This document shows positions 8,336 to 19,613 of a DNA stretch of 64,000 bases, in pieces; within the stretch, counting starts at the first letter, position 1, and each line of letters starts with the position of its first letter. Made by a program: the position numbers and the translations under genes. Under the pieces are notes generated by a model. The model was not told the DNA's origin, ran no database searches, and saw nothing but the letters and a program-made list of their open reading frames with translations. Location: contig NZ_AP022584.1 in the NCBI RefSeq assembly GCF_010731675.1, positions 5,270,001-5,334,000 of the forward strand, given 5' to 3'. This stretch comes from Mycobacterium marseillense. GTDB lineage: Bacteria > Actinomycetota > Actinomycetes > Mycobacteriales > Mycobacteriaceae.

Positions 8336-10999
8336 GTGAAAGCCCTCCGCCGGTTTACTGTCCGTGCTCACCTTCCCGAGCGTTTGACCGCGCTGGACCA
8401 GCTCTCGACCAACCTGCGATGGTCATGGGACAAGCCGACCCAGGATTTCTTCGCGACCATCGACCCGGACCTGTGGCAGCGGTGTGGCTGCGATCCCGTG
8501 GCGTTGCTGGGCGCGGTGAACCCGGCGCGGCTCGATGAGTTGGCGATCGATGAGACGTTCCTTCGCCGGCTCGACGAGCTCGCCGCTGATTTGAACGATT
8601 ACCTGTCCCGCCCGCTGTGGTACCAGCAACGGCAGGAACAGGGCTTGGAAAACGGTCGAGCAATGCCGGCCGCCGTCGCCTACTTCTCGATGGAGTTCGG
8701 CATCGCCGAGGTGCTGCCCAACTACTCCGGCGGCTTGGGCATCCTGGCCGGTGACCACCTGAAGTCCGCGTCGGATCTGGGCGTGCCGTTGGTGGCGGTG
8801 GGCCTGTACTACCGCTCCGGCTACTTCCGGCAGTCGCTGACCGCCGACGGATGGCAGCACGAGACCTACCCGTCGCTGGACCCGCAGGGTCTGCCGTTGC
8901 GGCTGTTGACCGACGCCACCGGCGATCCCGCCCTGGTCGAGCTGATGCTGCCGGATTCCGCGCAGTTGCACGCCCGGATCTGGGTCGCTCAGGTCGGCAG
9001 GGTCCCGCTGCTGTTGCTCGATTCCGACGTCCCCGAGAACGAGCACGACCTGCGCGGTGTCACCGACCGCCTGTACGGGGGCGACCAGGAACACCGGATG
9101 AGGCAGGAGATCCTGGCCGGCATCGGCGGCGTGCGGGCGATCCGCGCCTACACCGCCATCCACGGCCTGCCCGCGCCCGAGGTGTTCCACATGAACGAGG
9201 GGCACGCGGGGTTCCTGGGCGCGGAACGCATCCGCGAGCTGATGACGGGTCCGGGGCTGGACTTCGACACCGCGCTGGCGGTCGTGCGCTCGAGCACCGT
9301 GTTCACCACCCACACCCCGGTGCCCGCCGGCATCGACCGGTTCCCCGTCGAGATGGTGCGGCTGTACTTCGACGACCATCTCGGCGACGAATCGGGATCC
9401 GGCCAGAAGGGGACGGCGGCCGATGCCACCAGCGCGCCCGTGTTGCTGCCGGGGGTGCCCACGGCGCGCATACTGGCGCTCGGTGCCGAGGACGATCCGA
9501 CCAAATTCAACATGGCCCATATGGGTCTGCGCCTGGCCCAGCGGGCCAACGGGGTCTCCTCGCTGCACGGCCGGGTGAGCCGGGCGATGTTCAACGAGCT
9601 GTGGCCTGGATTCGACGCCGGCGAGGTGCCGATCGGGTCGATCACCAACGGAGTCCACGCGCGTACCTGGGCGGCGCCGCAGTGGCTGCAGCTGGGCCGC
9701 GAGCTGGCCGGGTCGGACTCGTTCAGCGATCCGGGGGTGTGGCTGCGTCTGCAACAGGTCGATGCGGGTCACCTGTGGTGGATCCGTTCGCAATTAAGGT
9801 CTCTGCTGGTCGAGGACGTGCGGCGCCGGCTGCGCCGCTCCTGGCTGGAACGCGGCGCGTCAGACGCCGAATTGGGTTGGATAGCAACGGCTTTCGATCC
9901 AGAAGTGCTGACCATCGGCTTCGCTCGGCGGGTGCCGACGTACAAGCGGCTGACGCTGATGCTGCGTGATCCGCACCGTCTGGAGCAACTGCTGCTGGAC
10001 GCCGAGCGGCCGATCCAGCTGATCGTCGCCGGCAAGTCGCACCCGGCGGACGATGGCGGAAAAGCGTTGATCCAGCAGGTGGTTCGCTTCGCGGACCGGC
10101 ACGAGGTGCGACACCGCATCGCGTTTCTACCCGACTACGACATGTCGATGGCGCGTCTGCTGTATTGGGGTTGCGACGTCTGGCTGAACAACCCGCTGCG
10201 GCCGTTGGAGGCTTGCGGCACTTCGGGAATGAAGAGCGCACTCAACGGTGGGCTGAACCTGTCCATCCGCGACGGCTGGTGGGATGAGTGGTACGACGGC
10301 GAAAACGGTTGGGAGATACCGTCTGCCGACGGGGTGGCCGACGAGGAGCGTCGCGACGATCTGGAGTCCAGCGGCCTCTACACGCTGCTGGAAGAAGCCG
10401 TGGCACCGAAGTTCTACGAGCGTGACGAACACGGGGTGCCGCCGCGGTGGATCGAAATGGTGCGCCACACCGTGCAGACGCTCGGTCCGAAGGTCCTGGC
10501 TTCGCGCATGGTGCGCGACTACGTCGAGCAGTACTACACGCCCGCGGCCCAATCGCTGCGCAAGACGGTCGCGCCCGCCGACGACGCGGCGGGCGGCGGC
10601 GAGTTCGGCGCCGCCCGCGAGCTGGCCGCCTATCGACGGCGCGCCTACGAGGCGTGGCCGAAGATCGTGATCACCGACGTTGACAGCACGGGCCTGCCGG
10701 ACAGCCCCGTGCTTGGCTCCAAGCTGACCCTGACCGCCACCGTGCAGCTGGCCGGGCTCGCGCCCGACGAGGTCACGGTCCAGGCGGTGGTCGGCCGGGT
10801 CGACGCCAGCGACGCGCTGCTGGAACCCGTCACCGTCGAGATGTCGTACACCGGCACCGCCGAGGGCGGCAACCAGGTGTTCTCGACGACGACGCCGCTG
10901 CCGCTGGCCGGATCGGTCGGATACACCGTGCGTGTGCTGCCCCGCCATCCGATGTTGGCCGCCAGCAACGAGCTCGGTCTGGTCACTCTGGCCCGATAG
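8336..10999 (+). CDS. glgP: Glycogen phosphorylase (alpha-glucan phosphorylase)
   Basis: Phosphorolytically releases glucose-1-phosphate from alpha-1,4-glucan with pyridoxal phosphate. The 887 residues include an N-terminal DUF3417 domain typical of the bacterial short-type phosphorylases (residues 1-115), then the GT35 fold. The PLP lysine is in LEACGTSGMKSALNGG near residue 630, and the sequence GYYF-type motifs of the plant and animal enzymes are absent, as expected for this subfamily. GTG start after AGGTAGGGA. It is divergent from glgEB, so synthesis and breakdown of the polymer are under adjacent promoters; the 219-bp gap shows no clear operator to me. Confidence 0.94.
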   Translation: MKALRRFTVRAHLPERLTALDQLSTNLRWSWDKPTQDFFATIDPDLWQRCGCDPVALLGAVNPARLDELAIDETFLRRLDELAADLNDYLSRPLWYQQRQEQGLENGRAMPAAVAYFSMEFGIAEVLPNYSGGLGILAGDHLKSASDLGVPLVAVGLYYRSGYFRQSLTADGWQHETYPSLDPQGLPLRLLTDATGDPALVELMLPDSAQLHARIWVAQVGRVPLLLLDSDVPENEHDLRGVTDRLYGGDQEHRMRQEILAGIGGVRAIRAYTAIHGLPAPEVFHMNEGHAGFLGAERIRELMTGPGLDFDTALAVVRSSTVFTTHTPVPAGIDRFPVEMVRLYFDDHLGDESGSGQKGTAADATSAPVLLPGVPTARILALGAEDDPTKFNMAHMGLRLAQRANGVSSLHGRVSRAMFNELWPGFDAGEVPIGSITNGVHARTWAAPQWLQLGRELAGSDSFSDPGVWLRLQQVDAGHLWWIRSQLRSLLVEDVRRRLRRSWLERGASDAELGWIATAFDPEVLTIGFARRVPTYKRLTLMLRDPHRLEQLLLDAERPIQLIVAGKSHPADDGGKALIQQVVRFADRHEVRHRIAFLPDYDMSMARLLYWGCDVWLNNPLRPLEACGTSGMKSALNGGLNLSIRDGWWDEWYDGENGWEIPSADGVADEERRDDLESSGLYTLLEEAVAPKFYERDEHGVPPRWIEMVRHTVQTLGPKVLASRMVRDYVEQYYTPAAQSLRKTVAPADDAAGGGEFGAARELAAYRRRAYEAWPKIVITDVDSTGLPDSPVLGSKLTLTATVQLAGLAPDEVTVQAVVGRVDASDALLEPVTVEMSYTGTAEGGNQVFSTTTPLPLAGSVGYTVRVLPRHPMLAASNELGLVTLAR

Positions 11000-11008
11000 C
11001 CCTGAGCC

Positions 11009-13033
11009 TCAGGCCGACAGGCCTTCTTGCGACTCCGAGGCGCCTCGCAGCCGCTGCAGCGCCTCGCGCACCTGCGCCCCATTGGTGGTTTGCCAGAACG
11101 GTGGCAGTGAGGCCCGCAGATAGCCGCCGTAACCGGCGGTGACCATGCGCGAGTCGAGCACCGCGACCACTCCGCGGTCGGTGACGCGGCGCAGCAGCCG
11201 GCCGGACCCCTGCGCCAGCAGCAGCGCAGCGTGATTGGCCGCGACGGCCATGAAGCCGTTGCCGCCACGCGCCGCGACCGCGCGCTGGCGAGCCCCCAGC
11301 AGCGGGTCGTCCGGGCGGGGGAACGGGATCCGGTCGATCAGCACCAACGACAGCGACGGCCCGGGCACGTCGACGCCCTGCCACAGCGACAGGGTGCCGA
11401 ACAACGAGGTCTGCGGCTCGGCGCTGAATTGCTCGACCAGCGCCGACGTGCTGTCGTCGCCCTGGCATAACACCGGCGTCGACAGCCGCTCGCGCATGGC
11501 CTCGGCGGCCGCGCGGGCCGCCCGCATCGACGAGAACAGCCCCAGGGTGCGCCCGTCGGCGGCGGTGATGAGCTCGGCGATCTCGGTCAGTTGCTCGGCC
11601 GAGCCGACGCCGTCGCGCCCCGGTGGCGGCAAATGCGCGGCCACGTACAGGATCCCGGCCTTGGCGTGCTCGAACGGCGACCCTACGTCCAGGCCGCGCC
11701 ATCGCGCGTCGTCGTCGTCGCTCGCAGCGGCGGTCAGGCCCCACGCCGCGGCCATGGCGTCGAAGGAGCCGCCGATCGTCAGCGTCGCCGACGTCAACAC
11801 CACGGTCGAACGCGAGAACACGCGCTGGCGTAGCAGGCCGGCGACCGACAGCGGGGCCACCCGCAACACCGGGCGCGGTGAACCCCGGTTCTCCTCGTGT
11901 TCCAGCCACACCACGTCGGTGCGGTCGGGAATGGCCGGCCCGAACGAGGCGAGCACCCGCGACGCGGTCTCCGAAATCTCGGTCAGCGCGGCGACGGCTT
12001 CGGCGCGCGCCGCCGCCGCCTTGGCGTCGTTCGTGGTGTCGATCGCCGAGCGCGCCGCGGTCGCGATGTCGCGCAACGCGGCCAGGTATGCCGCCATGTC
12101 CTCGTCGAGGCGGTCGATGCGCCCCGGTGTGCCGTCGTGAATGGCCGCGGCGAAGTTGGCCGTCGTGGCGTCGAGGCGCTGGATCAGCTCCGGGCTCACC
12201 AACCGGGAGATGCGGCGCGAGGCGACCCCGAGCGCGGCCGACGTCAGCTCCGCGGTGGCCACCGACGTCACCCGGTCCACCAGCTCGTGCGCCTCGTCGA
12301 CCACCAGCAGCGCGTGCTCGGGCAGCACCGCCGATTCGGACACCGCGTCGATGGCCAGCAGCGCATGATTGGTCACCACGACGTCGGCGCGACCGGCCAG
12401 GCCCCTGGCCCGCTCGGAGAAGCACTCGGTGCCGAACGGGCAGCGGGCCACCCCGAGGCATTCCCGCGCGGAAACGCTGACCTGGGACCAGGACCGGTCG
12501 GGGACGCCCGGTTTCAGATCATCGCGGTCACCGGATTCGGTGCTCGACGCCCACTCGGTGAGCCGTTGCACGTCGCGGCCTAGCGCGCTGACGGCCATGG
12601 GGTTGAAGAGTTCCTCTTGCGGCCGCCCGTCGGCGTCGTCACCGTCGGCGGCCCCGCCGTTGTGAACCTTGTTGAGACACAGGTAGTTTCGTCGACCCTT
12701 GAGCAACGCGAACTGCGGCCGGCGCGGCAGCTTGTCGGCGAGCGCATCGGCGAGCCGCGGCAGATCGCGATCCACGAGCTGGCGTTGCAGCGCGATGGTG
12801 GCGGTGGACACGACGACGGGGGAGTCGTCGCTCAGGGCGTGCACGATCGCGGGCACCAGATAGGCGAGCGACTTCCCGGTGCCGGTGCCCGCCTGCACGA
12901 CGAGGTGCTCGTCGGTGGCGAAGGCCTGCGCCACCGCCGCGGCCATCTCCTGCTGGCCGCGGCGTTCGCTGCCGCCGAGCGCGGCCACGGCGGTGGCCAG
13001 CAGCTCGGGCATGGGCACGTCGGACGTCGTCAC
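11009..13033 (-). CDS. dinG: ATP-dependent helicase DinG
   Basis: Superfamily 2 XPD-like 5'-3' DNA helicase. Walker A is QAGTGTGKSLAYL near residue 50 and the DEAH box is LLVVDEAHEL near 245. Four cysteines lie in the iron-sulfur position (NYLCLNK, RECLGVARCPFGTECF), consistent with a 4Fe-4S helicase. C-terminal motifs VVLTSATLTIGGSF and GSGRLLRRVTDRGVVAVLDSR are intact. The start is set at the GTG at 13033, eight bases after the end of pncB1; an ATG at 13012 is possible and the frame is open to 13105. Full length about 674 residues. Probably co-transcribed with pncB1. Confidence 0.92.
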   Translation of the reverse strand: MTTSDVPMPELLATAVAALGGSERRGQQEMAAAVAQAFATDEHLVVQAGTGTGKSLAYLVPAIVHALSDDSPVVVSTATIALQRQLVDRDLPRLADALADKLPRRPQFALLKGRRNYLCLNKVHNGGAADGDDADGRPQEELFNPMAVSALGRDVQRLTEWASSTESGDRDDLKPGVPDRSWSQVSVSARECLGVARCPFGTECFSERARGLAGRADVVVTNHALLAIDAVSESAVLPEHALLVVDEAHELVDRVTSVATAELTSAALGVASRRISRLVSPELIQRLDATTANFAAAIHDGTPGRIDRLDEDMAAYLAALRDIATAARSAIDTTNDAKAAAARAEAVAALTEISETASRVLASFGPAIPDRTDVVWLEHEENRGSPRPVLRVAPLSVAGLLRQRVFSRSTVVLTSATLTIGGSFDAMAAAWGLTAAASDDDDARWRGLDVGSPFEHAKAGILYVAAHLPPPGRDGVGSAEQLTEIAELITAADGRTLGLFSSMRAARAAAEAMRERLSTPVLCQGDDSTSALVEQFSAEPQTSLFGTLSLWQGVDVPGPSLSLVLIDRIPFPRPDDPLLGARQRAVAARGGNGFMAVAANHAALLLAQGSGRLLRRVTDRGVVAVLDSRMVTAGYGGYLRASLPPFWQTTNGAQVREALQRLRGASESQEGLSA

Positions 13034-13041
13034 TCCCTTGC

Positions 13042-14349
13042 TCAGGCCCGGATTTGTGTCGTCGTGACCGCGGGTTCGCCGTGCGACAGGTTCAAACCCT
13101 CCCACGGCAGACTGCGCAGCCCGGAAGCTACCAGCTCGCGCGCGGCGGCGAGGTTCGGTTTGGACACCAGCTCCCCGCCGCGGACCAACGGGACGGTCAG
13201 CACCCGGGCGGGCTCCCCGAGGTCGGGCCGGCGGCCGGCCGGGTACAGGATCTCCTCGGTGATGGTGCCGGAGCTGCGCGAGGTGCGCAGCGCCTCTTTG
13301 TGCCCGCCGTGGGATTCCTTGTGGCTGCTGCGTTTCTGCACCGCCAGGCCGTCCACCTCGACGAGTTTGTACACCATGTTCGCGGTGGGTGCGCCCGAGC
13401 CGGTCACCAGCGACGTGCCGACGCCGTAACTGTCCACCGGCTCGGCGGCCAACGCGGCGATCGAGAACTCGTCGAGGTCACCGGAGACCACGATGCGGGT
13501 CTGGGTGGCTCCCAGGTCGTCGAGCTGCTGACGCACCTGGCGGGCCAGCACGCCCAGCTCGCCGGAGTCGATGCGCACCGCCCCGAGCCCGGTGCCGGCG
13601 GCGGCCACCGCGTTGGCCACGCCGACCGTGACGTCATAGGTGTCCACCAGCAGGGTGGTGTCGACGCCGAGCGCCTCGACCTGAGCCCGAAAGGCCGCCA
13701 ATTCGGTCGATTCCGCGGGCGTGCCGGCGCGCGCGTAGAGCATCGTGAAGGCGTGCGCGGAGGTGCCCTCGGCCGGTATCCCGTAGCAGCGCTGCGCCTC
13801 CAGGTTGGAGGACGCGGCGAAGCCGGCGATGTAGGCGGCGCGCGCCGCCGCGACCGCCGCCTGTTCGTGCGTGCGCCGTGACCCCATCTCGATCAGCGGG
13901 CGGCCCCTGGCCGCGCTCACCATCCGCGCGGCGGCCGACGCGATCGCGGTGTCGTGATTGAAGATCGACAGCGCCAGCGTCTCGAGCACCACGCATTCGG
14001 CGAACGTCCCGCTCACCGACAACACCGGCGATCCCGGAAAGTACAGCTCGCCTTCGGCGTAGCCGTCGATATCGCCGCCGAACCGGAAATCGCGCAAGTA
14101 CCGCAACGTATCTGGATCGAGGAATTGGCCGAGCGACTGGCAAGCCTCGTCATCGAAGGTGAACTGCGGCAGCGCCTCGAGGAGGCGGCCGGTCCCGGCG
14201 ACCACGCCATAGCGGCGCCCCTCGGGAAGGCGGCGGGCGAAAAGTTCGAAGGTGGTGCGGCGATTGGCGCTGCCGTCCCGCAGCGCCGCCGCCAGCATCG
14301 TCAACTCGTACTTGTCGGTCAGCAGCCCAGTGACGACCGGGTCGTTCAT
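13042..14349 (-). CDS. pncB1: Nicotinate phosphoribosyltransferase PncB1
   Basis: Salvages nicotinic acid to nicotinate mononucleotide for NAD synthesis. The 435 residues match the family. Conserved elements are TDKYELTMLAAA at the N-terminus, SRRTHEQAA (the His phosphorylated by ATP in this family), VRIDSGELG and VVSGDLDEFSI (PRPP and product binding), and GVGTSLVTG. A basic insertion KRSSHKESHGGHKEALR follows. The gene is divergent from clpS with 66 bp between the starts, and dinG follows on the same strand eight bases later. The same order (Rv1330c-Rv1329c) holds in M. tuberculosis. Confidence 0.94.
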   Translation of the reverse strand: MNDPVVTGLLTDKYELTMLAAALRDGSANRRTTFELFARRLPEGRRYGVVAGTGRLLEALPQFTFDDEACQSLGQFLDPDTLRYLRDFRFGGDIDGYAEGELYFPGSPVLSVSGTFAECVVLETLALSIFNHDTAIASAAARMVSAARGRPLIEMGSRRTHEQAAVAAARAAYIAGFAASSNLEAQRCYGIPAEGTSAHAFTMLYARAGTPAESTELAAFRAQVEALGVDTTLLVDTYDVTVGVANAVAAAGTGLGAVRIDSGELGVLARQVRQQLDDLGATQTRIVVSGDLDEFSIAALAAEPVDSYGVGTSLVTGSGAPTANMVYKLVEVDGLAVQKRSSHKESHGGHKEALRTSRSSGTITEEILYPAGRRPDLGEPARVLTVPLVRGGELVSKPNLAAARELVASGLRSLPWEGLNLSHGEPAVTTTQIRA

Positions 14350-14415
14350 TCCATAACGGTATCGGCTGGCCTGCGGGCTCGGTAACGTCGTCCATCGCTC
14401 GGTATCGTGTAGGCC

Positions 14416-14721
14416 ATGGTTGTTATGTCAGCGCCCACTAAGCCGGGCACTACAGGACAACGCGAGTCCGCTCCGGTCGAGGTCACGGCGAGTCCGTGGG
14501 TGACGATTGTCTGGGATGACCCGGTCAACTTGATGACGTACGTGACGTATGTGTTCCAGAAGTTGTTCGGCTACAGCGAGCCGCATGCCACCAAACTGAT
14601 GCTGCAAGTGCACAACGAAGGAAAGGCCGTGGTGTCCGCCGGCAGCCGGGAGTCCATGGAAGTCGATGTGTCCAAGCTGCACGCCGCCGGTTTGTGGGCG
14701 ACGCTGCAGCAGGACCGCTGA
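14416..14721 (+). CDS. clpS: ATP-dependent Clp protease adaptor ClpS
   Basis: N-recognin that delivers proteins bearing destabilising N-terminal residues to ClpC1P. The 101-residue protein has a flexible N-terminus of about 28 residues and then the ClpS core: [29 protein letters not shown] contains the conserved N-end-rule pocket pattern DDPVNxMxYV, and [12 protein letters not shown] supplies the conserved His after it. It starts a same-strand run (DUF2017, P1 peptidase and beyond). A second in-frame ATG lies three codons on (MSAPTK), so the true start could be there. Confidence 0.93.
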   Translation: MVVMSAPTKPGTTGQRESAPVEVTASPWVTIVWDDPVNLMTYVTYVFQKLFGYSEPHATKLMLQVHNEGKAVVSAGSRESMEVDVSKLHAAGLWATLQQDR

Positions 14722-14745
14722 CGCTCGAGGCGCTGGCGATTTCCT

Positions 14746-15323
14746 GTGCGCAAATGGAAGCGCGTCGAGACGGCGAACGGTCCCCGTTACCGGTCGGCCC
14801 TGGCGTCCCACGAGGCGGCGCTGCTCAAGAACCTGGCCACCGCGATGGTCGGCCTGCTCGACGAGCGTGAATCGTCTTCGCCGGCAGACGAACTCGAGGA
14901 AATCACCGGCATCAAGACCGGCAACGCCGAACCGCCCAAGGACCCCACCCTGCGCCGGTTGTTGCCCGACTTCTACCGCGACGACGACCAGGATACCGCG
15001 CCGCCCGATACCGCGGACAGCCTGAACGCCGCGCTGCGCAGCCTGCACGAGCCCGCCATCGTCGACGCCAAACGCGTTGCCGCACAGCGGTTGCTGAGCA
15101 CGGTCCCCGAGGACGGTGGCCGGTTCGAGCTGAGCGAGGACGACGCAAACTGTTGGATCGGGGCCGTCAACGACATCCGGCTGACGTTGGGGGTCATGCT
15201 CGAGGTCGGACCGGAAGGCCCCGAGCGGCTGCCGGCCGATCATCCCCTGGCCGTGCACTTCGACGTCTATCAGTGGCTGACCGTCCTGCAGGAGTACCTG
15301 GTGTTGGTGCTCATGGGGTCCCG

Positions 15324-15327
<4 letters not shown>
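14746..15327 (+). CDS. DUF2017 family protein (Rv1332)
   Basis: A 193-residue acidic cytoplasmic protein recalled as DUF2017 and always next to clpS in actinobacteria; no function is established, and older annotation as a transcriptional regulator has no visible helix-turn-helix support. The N-terminal helix (YRSALASHEAALLKNLATAMVGLLDER) and the C-terminal helical part (NDIRLTLGVMLEV, HFDVYQWLTVLQEYLVLVLM) are its conserved ends. It starts at GTG 14746, 24 bp after clpS, and its TGA overlaps the GTG of the next gene, so translation is coupled. A link to regulated proteolysis is inference from neighbours. Confidence 0.85.
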
Positions 15328-16388
<1,061 letters not shown>

Positions 16389-16448
16389 GGAGTCCGTCGA
16401 CCCCGCCGGTAGCCTGGACGATGCTGGAAACGCGCTGGAAGGTCAGCT

Positions 16449-17120
16449 ATGGGTAAGACCGCTCCGAGGGCGCCCGCCGCCCAGGCGAAGAAGCGGTCCA
16501 CTGCGGCGGTGGGCGCCGCCACGATCCTCACCTTCGTCGTGCTGCTCTACTTCGTCGAGCTCATCGACCAGATGACCCGGCATTCGCTGGACGCCAACGG
16601 CATCCGGCCGCTGGAGGTCGACGGCCTGTGGGGCATCGTCTTCTCCCCGCTCTTGCACGCGAGCTGGGAACACCTGATGGCCAACACCGTGCCGCTGCTG
16701 GTGCTGGGATTCCTCATGACGCTGGCGGGGCTGTCCCGGTTCGTCTGGGCGACGGCCATCGTGTGGATCCTGGGTGGCTTCGGCACCTGGCTCATCGGCG
16801 ATGTCGGCAGCAGCTGCGGCCCGACTGACCACATCGGGGCTTCCGGCCTGATTTTCGGCTGGCTGGCCTTCTTGCTGGTGTTCGGGATATTCGTCCGCCG
16901 CGTCTCCAACATCATCATCGGGCTGGTCGTGATGTTCGCCTACGGCGGCGTCCTGCTCGGCGCCATGCCGGTGCTCGGAGTCTGCGGTGGCGTGTCCTGG
17001 CAGGGTCATTTGTGCGGGGCGATCGCCGGCGTCGCGGCCGCCTATTGGTTGTCCGCGCCGGAACGCAAGGCCCGCACGGGAAGGACGGCCGGCGCCACGC
17101 CGTCGCGCCCCAAGACATGA
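16449..17120 (+). CDS. Rhomboid family intramembrane serine protease
   Basis: A 223-residue membrane protein with about six hydrophobic segments (first at residues 18-40). Rhomboid catalytic features are present: [15 protein letters not shown] (the conserved His and Asn of the oxyanion region), GASGLIFGW (GxSG nucleophile Ser near residue 137) and the catalytic His in [12 protein letters not shown] near residue 187. The extra-cytoplasmic loop has two Cys. N- and C-termini are basic, fitting cytoplasmic ends. Homologue of Rv1337. The ATGA at 17117-17120 couples it to murI. Confidence 0.92.
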   Translation: MGKTAPRAPAAQAKKRSTAAVGAATILTFVVLLYFVELIDQMTRHSLDANGIRPLEVDGLWGIVFSPLLHASWEHLMANTVPLLVLGFLMTLAGLSRFVWATAIVWILGGFGTWLIGDVGSSCGPTDHIGASGLIFGWLAFLLVFGIFVRRVSNIIIGLVVMFAYGGVLLGAMPVLGVCGGVSWQGHLCGAIAGVAAAYWLSAPERKARTGRTAGATPSRPKT

Positions 17121-17944
17121 GCGGGCCACTGGCGCCCGTCGGGGTCTTCGATTCCGGTGTCGGGGGGCTCACCGTCGCGCGGGCCATCATCGACCAGCTG
17201 CCCGACGAGGACATCATCTACGTCGGCGACACCGGGAACGGGCCTTACGGCCCGCTGACCATCCCCGAAGTCCGGGCGCACGCGTTGGCCATCGGCGACG
17301 ATCTCGTCGCCCGCGGCGTCAAGGCGTTGGTCGTCGCCTGCAACACGGCGTCCGCGGCGTGCCTGCGCGACGCGCGCGAACGCTACGACGTGCCCGTCGT
17401 CGAGGTGATCCTGCCCGCGGTGCGCCGCGCGGTCGCGACCACACGCAACGGGCGCATCGGCGTCATCGGCACCCAGGCGACCATCAACTCGCACGCCTAT
17501 CAGGACGCGTTCGCCGCCGCCCGCGACACCGAGATCACCGCGGTGGCCTGCCCGCGTTTCGTCGATTTCGTCGAGCGCGGCGTGACCAGCGGGCGTCAGG
17601 TGCTCGGACTGGCCGAGGGCTACCTCGAGCCGCTGCAGCGCGCGCAGGTGGACACGCTGGTGCTCGGCTGCACGCACTACCCGTTGTTGTCGGGGCTCAT
17701 CCAATTGGCGATGGGTGAGCACGTGACGCTGGTGTCCAGTGCGGAGGAAACCGCCAAGGAAGTGCTTCGGGTGCTGACCGAACGGGATTTGCTTCGCCCC
17801 CACCCGGACGATCCCGACGCCGCCCCACCGTCCCGCGCCTTCGAAGCCACCGGCGACCCCGACGCATTCACGAAATTGGCCGCGCGATTCCTCGGTCCCG
17901 CCGTGTCCGGAGTCCAGCCCGTTCAGCAGGTGCGCATTGATTGA
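17117..17944 (+). CDS. murI: Glutamate racemase
   Basis: Makes D-glutamate for peptidoglycan. The 275-residue protein has the two catalytic cysteines in [12 protein letters not shown] (about residue 75) and [11 protein letters not shown] (about residue 186), and the substrate loops [12 protein letters not shown] and [11 protein letters not shown]. The frame is open upstream to 17012, but the ATG at 17117 gives the standard N-terminus and overlaps the rhomboid stop by ATGA. Cytoplasmic and expected to be essential. Confidence 0.96.
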   Translation: MSGPLAPVGVFDSGVGGLTVARAIIDQLPDEDIIYVGDTGNGPYGPLTIPEVRAHALAIGDDLVARGVKALVVACNTASAACLRDARERYDVPVVEVILPAVRRAVATTRNGRIGVIGTQATINSHAYQDAFAAARDTEITAVACPRFVDFVERGVTSGRQVLGLAEGYLEPLQRAQVDTLVLGCTHYPLLSGLIQLAMGEHVTLVSSAEETAKEVLRVLTERDLLRPHPDDPDAAPPSRAFEATGDPDAFTKLAARFLGPAVSGVQPVQQVRID

Positions 17945-17971
17945 CCTGCGGGCGAGATTCTCGTCACACCA

Positions 17972-18799
17972 ATGCGGCCATGTTTTCGTCATGGTCCTAT
18001 CGGGCATGGCACAGTAGTGTCCGTGCGAATAACCGTGCTCGGCTGCTCGGGCAGCGTGGTCGGTCCGGATTCGCCCGCGTCGGGTTATCTGCTCCGGGCA
18101 CCGGACACTCCGCCGTTGGTCATCGACTTCGGCGGGGGCGTTCTCGGCGCGCTGCAGCGCTATGCGGACCCCGGCTCCGTGCACGTGTTGCTATCGCATT
18201 TGCACGCCGACCACTGCCTGGATTTGCCCGGGCTGTTCGTGTGGCGGCGCTATCACCCGACGCGCCCCCTCGGTAAGGCATTGCTGTACGGCCCCGGCGA
18301 CACGTGGTCGCGGCTGGGCGCGGCGTCCTCGCCCTACGGCGGTGAGATCGACGACTGTTCGGACATCTTCGACGTGCGTCACTGGGTCGACGGTGAGCCG
18401 GTGACGATCGGCGCTTTGACGGTGACTCCGCGGGTGGTGGCTCACCCGACCGAGTCCTACGGCTTGCGGATCACCGATTCCTCGGGCGCGTCGTTTGTCT
18501 ATAGCGGTGACACCGGTGTCTGCGATCAGCTCGTCGAATTGGCACGCGGCGCCGACGTTTTCCTCTGCGAGGCATCCTGGACGCACTCGGCGGACCGCCC
18601 GCCCGCACTGCATCTGTCGGGGACCGAGGCCGGTCGGGCCGCGGCCGAGGCCGGTGTTCGCGAATTGCTGCTGACGCACATCCCGCCGTGGACCTCGCGC
18701 GAGGACGTGATCAGTGAGGCCAAGGCCGAGTTCGACGGTCCCGTGCATGCCGTGGTGTGCGGTGAGACGTTCGATATCCGCCGCTCCGAGAGGGTCTGA
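17972..18799 (+). CDS. Atypical cAMP phosphodiesterase, metallo-beta-lactamase fold (Rv1339 family)
   Basis: Rv1339 of M. tuberculosis is reported as an atypical class II cAMP phosphodiesterase that affects drug tolerance. This 275-residue protein has the metallo-beta-lactamase metal site SHLHADHCLDL (HxHxDH, near residue 75), a further His in VVAHPTESYG, the Asp of YSGDTGVCDQL and a C-terminal His in LLTHIPPWTS. The start is uncertain: ATG 17972 matches the H37Rv annotation as recalled, but GTG codons at 18017 and 18023 sit just before RITVLGCSGSVVGPDSPASG, where the fold begins. It lies 28 bp after murI. Confidence 0.9.
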   Translation: MRPCFRHGPIGHGTVVSVRITVLGCSGSVVGPDSPASGYLLRAPDTPPLVIDFGGGVLGALQRYADPGSVHVLLSHLHADHCLDLPGLFVWRRYHPTRPLGKALLYGPGDTWSRLGAASSPYGGEIDDCSDIFDVRHWVDGEPVTIGALTVTPRVVAHPTESYGLRITDSSGASFVYSGDTGVCDQLVELARGADVFLCEASWTHSADRPPALHLSGTEAGRAAAEAGVRELLLTHIPPWTSREDVISEAKAEFDGPVHAVVCGETFDIRRSERV

Positions 18800-18833
18800 G
18801 CACTCCACGTCAGGGCTGGCTTAGGGTTGCGGG

Positions 18834-19613
18834 GTGACGAGACGAGAAGACGGCCGCCTTGATGACGAGCTTCGGCCCGTCGTCATCACCCGCGGTTTCA
18901 CTGACCACCCCGCCGGTTCGGTACTGATCGAATTCGGCCACACCAAGGTCATGTGCACCGCCAGCGTGACCGAGGGTGTGCCGCGCTGGCGCAAGGGTTC
19001 GGGCCTGGGGTGGTTGACCGCGGAGTACGCGATGTTGCCGTCGGCGACCCACACGCGCTCGGACCGCGAATCGGTGAAGGGAAGGCTGTCGGGGCGCACC
19101 CAGGAGATCAGCCGGCTGATCGGGCGGTCGCTGCGGGCGTGCATCGACCTGGCGGCGTTGGGGGAGAACACCATTGCCGTCGACTGCGACGTTTTGCAGG
19201 CCGACGGGGGCACCCGCACCGCCGCCATCACCGGCGCGTTCGTGGCGCTGGCCGATGCGGTGACCTATCTCGGGGCCGCGGGCAAGCTGTCGGATCCCCG
19301 GCCGTTGTCGTGCGCCATCGCGGCGGTCAGCGTTGGGGTGGTCGACGGCAGGGTCCGGGTGGATCTGCCGTACGAGGAGGACGCCCGCGCCGAGGTGGAC
19401 ATGAACGTCGTCGCCACCGATACCGGGACCCTCGTCGAGGTTCAGGGCACCGGTGAGGGCGCGACGTTCCCGCGTTCGACGTTGGACAAGCTGCTCGACG
19501 TGGCGCTGGCCGCCTGCGACAAGTTGTTCGCCGCCCAGCGCGAGGCGCTGCAGCAGCCGTACCCCGGTGAGCTCCCGGAGGGGGCTGCGGCGCCGAAGGC
19601 GTTCGGCAGCTGA
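18834..19613 (+). CDS. rph: Ribonuclease PH
   Basis: Phosphorolytic 3'-5' exoribonuclease that trims the 3' ends of tRNA precursors. The 259 residues are the usual length. [32 protein letters not shown] is at the N-terminus (only partly quoted landmarks: [11 protein letters not shown]), [17 protein letters not shown] carries the phosphate-binding Arg pair, and [20 protein letters not shown] is the conserved active-site segment with its Asp. GTG start at 18834. Its TGA overlaps the apparent CTG start of rdgB. Confidence 0.95.
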   Translation: MTRREDGRLDDELRPVVITRGFTDHPAGSVLIEFGHTKVMCTASVTEGVPRWRKGSGLGWLTAEYAMLPSATHTRSDRESVKGRLSGRTQEISRLIGRSLRACIDLAALGENTIAVDCDVLQADGGTRTAAITGAFVALADAVTYLGAAGKLSDPRPLSCAIAAVSVGVVDGRVRVDLPYEEDARAEVDMNVVATDTGTLVEVQGTGEGATFPRSTLDKLLDVALAACDKLFAAQREALQQPYPGELPEGAAAPKAFGS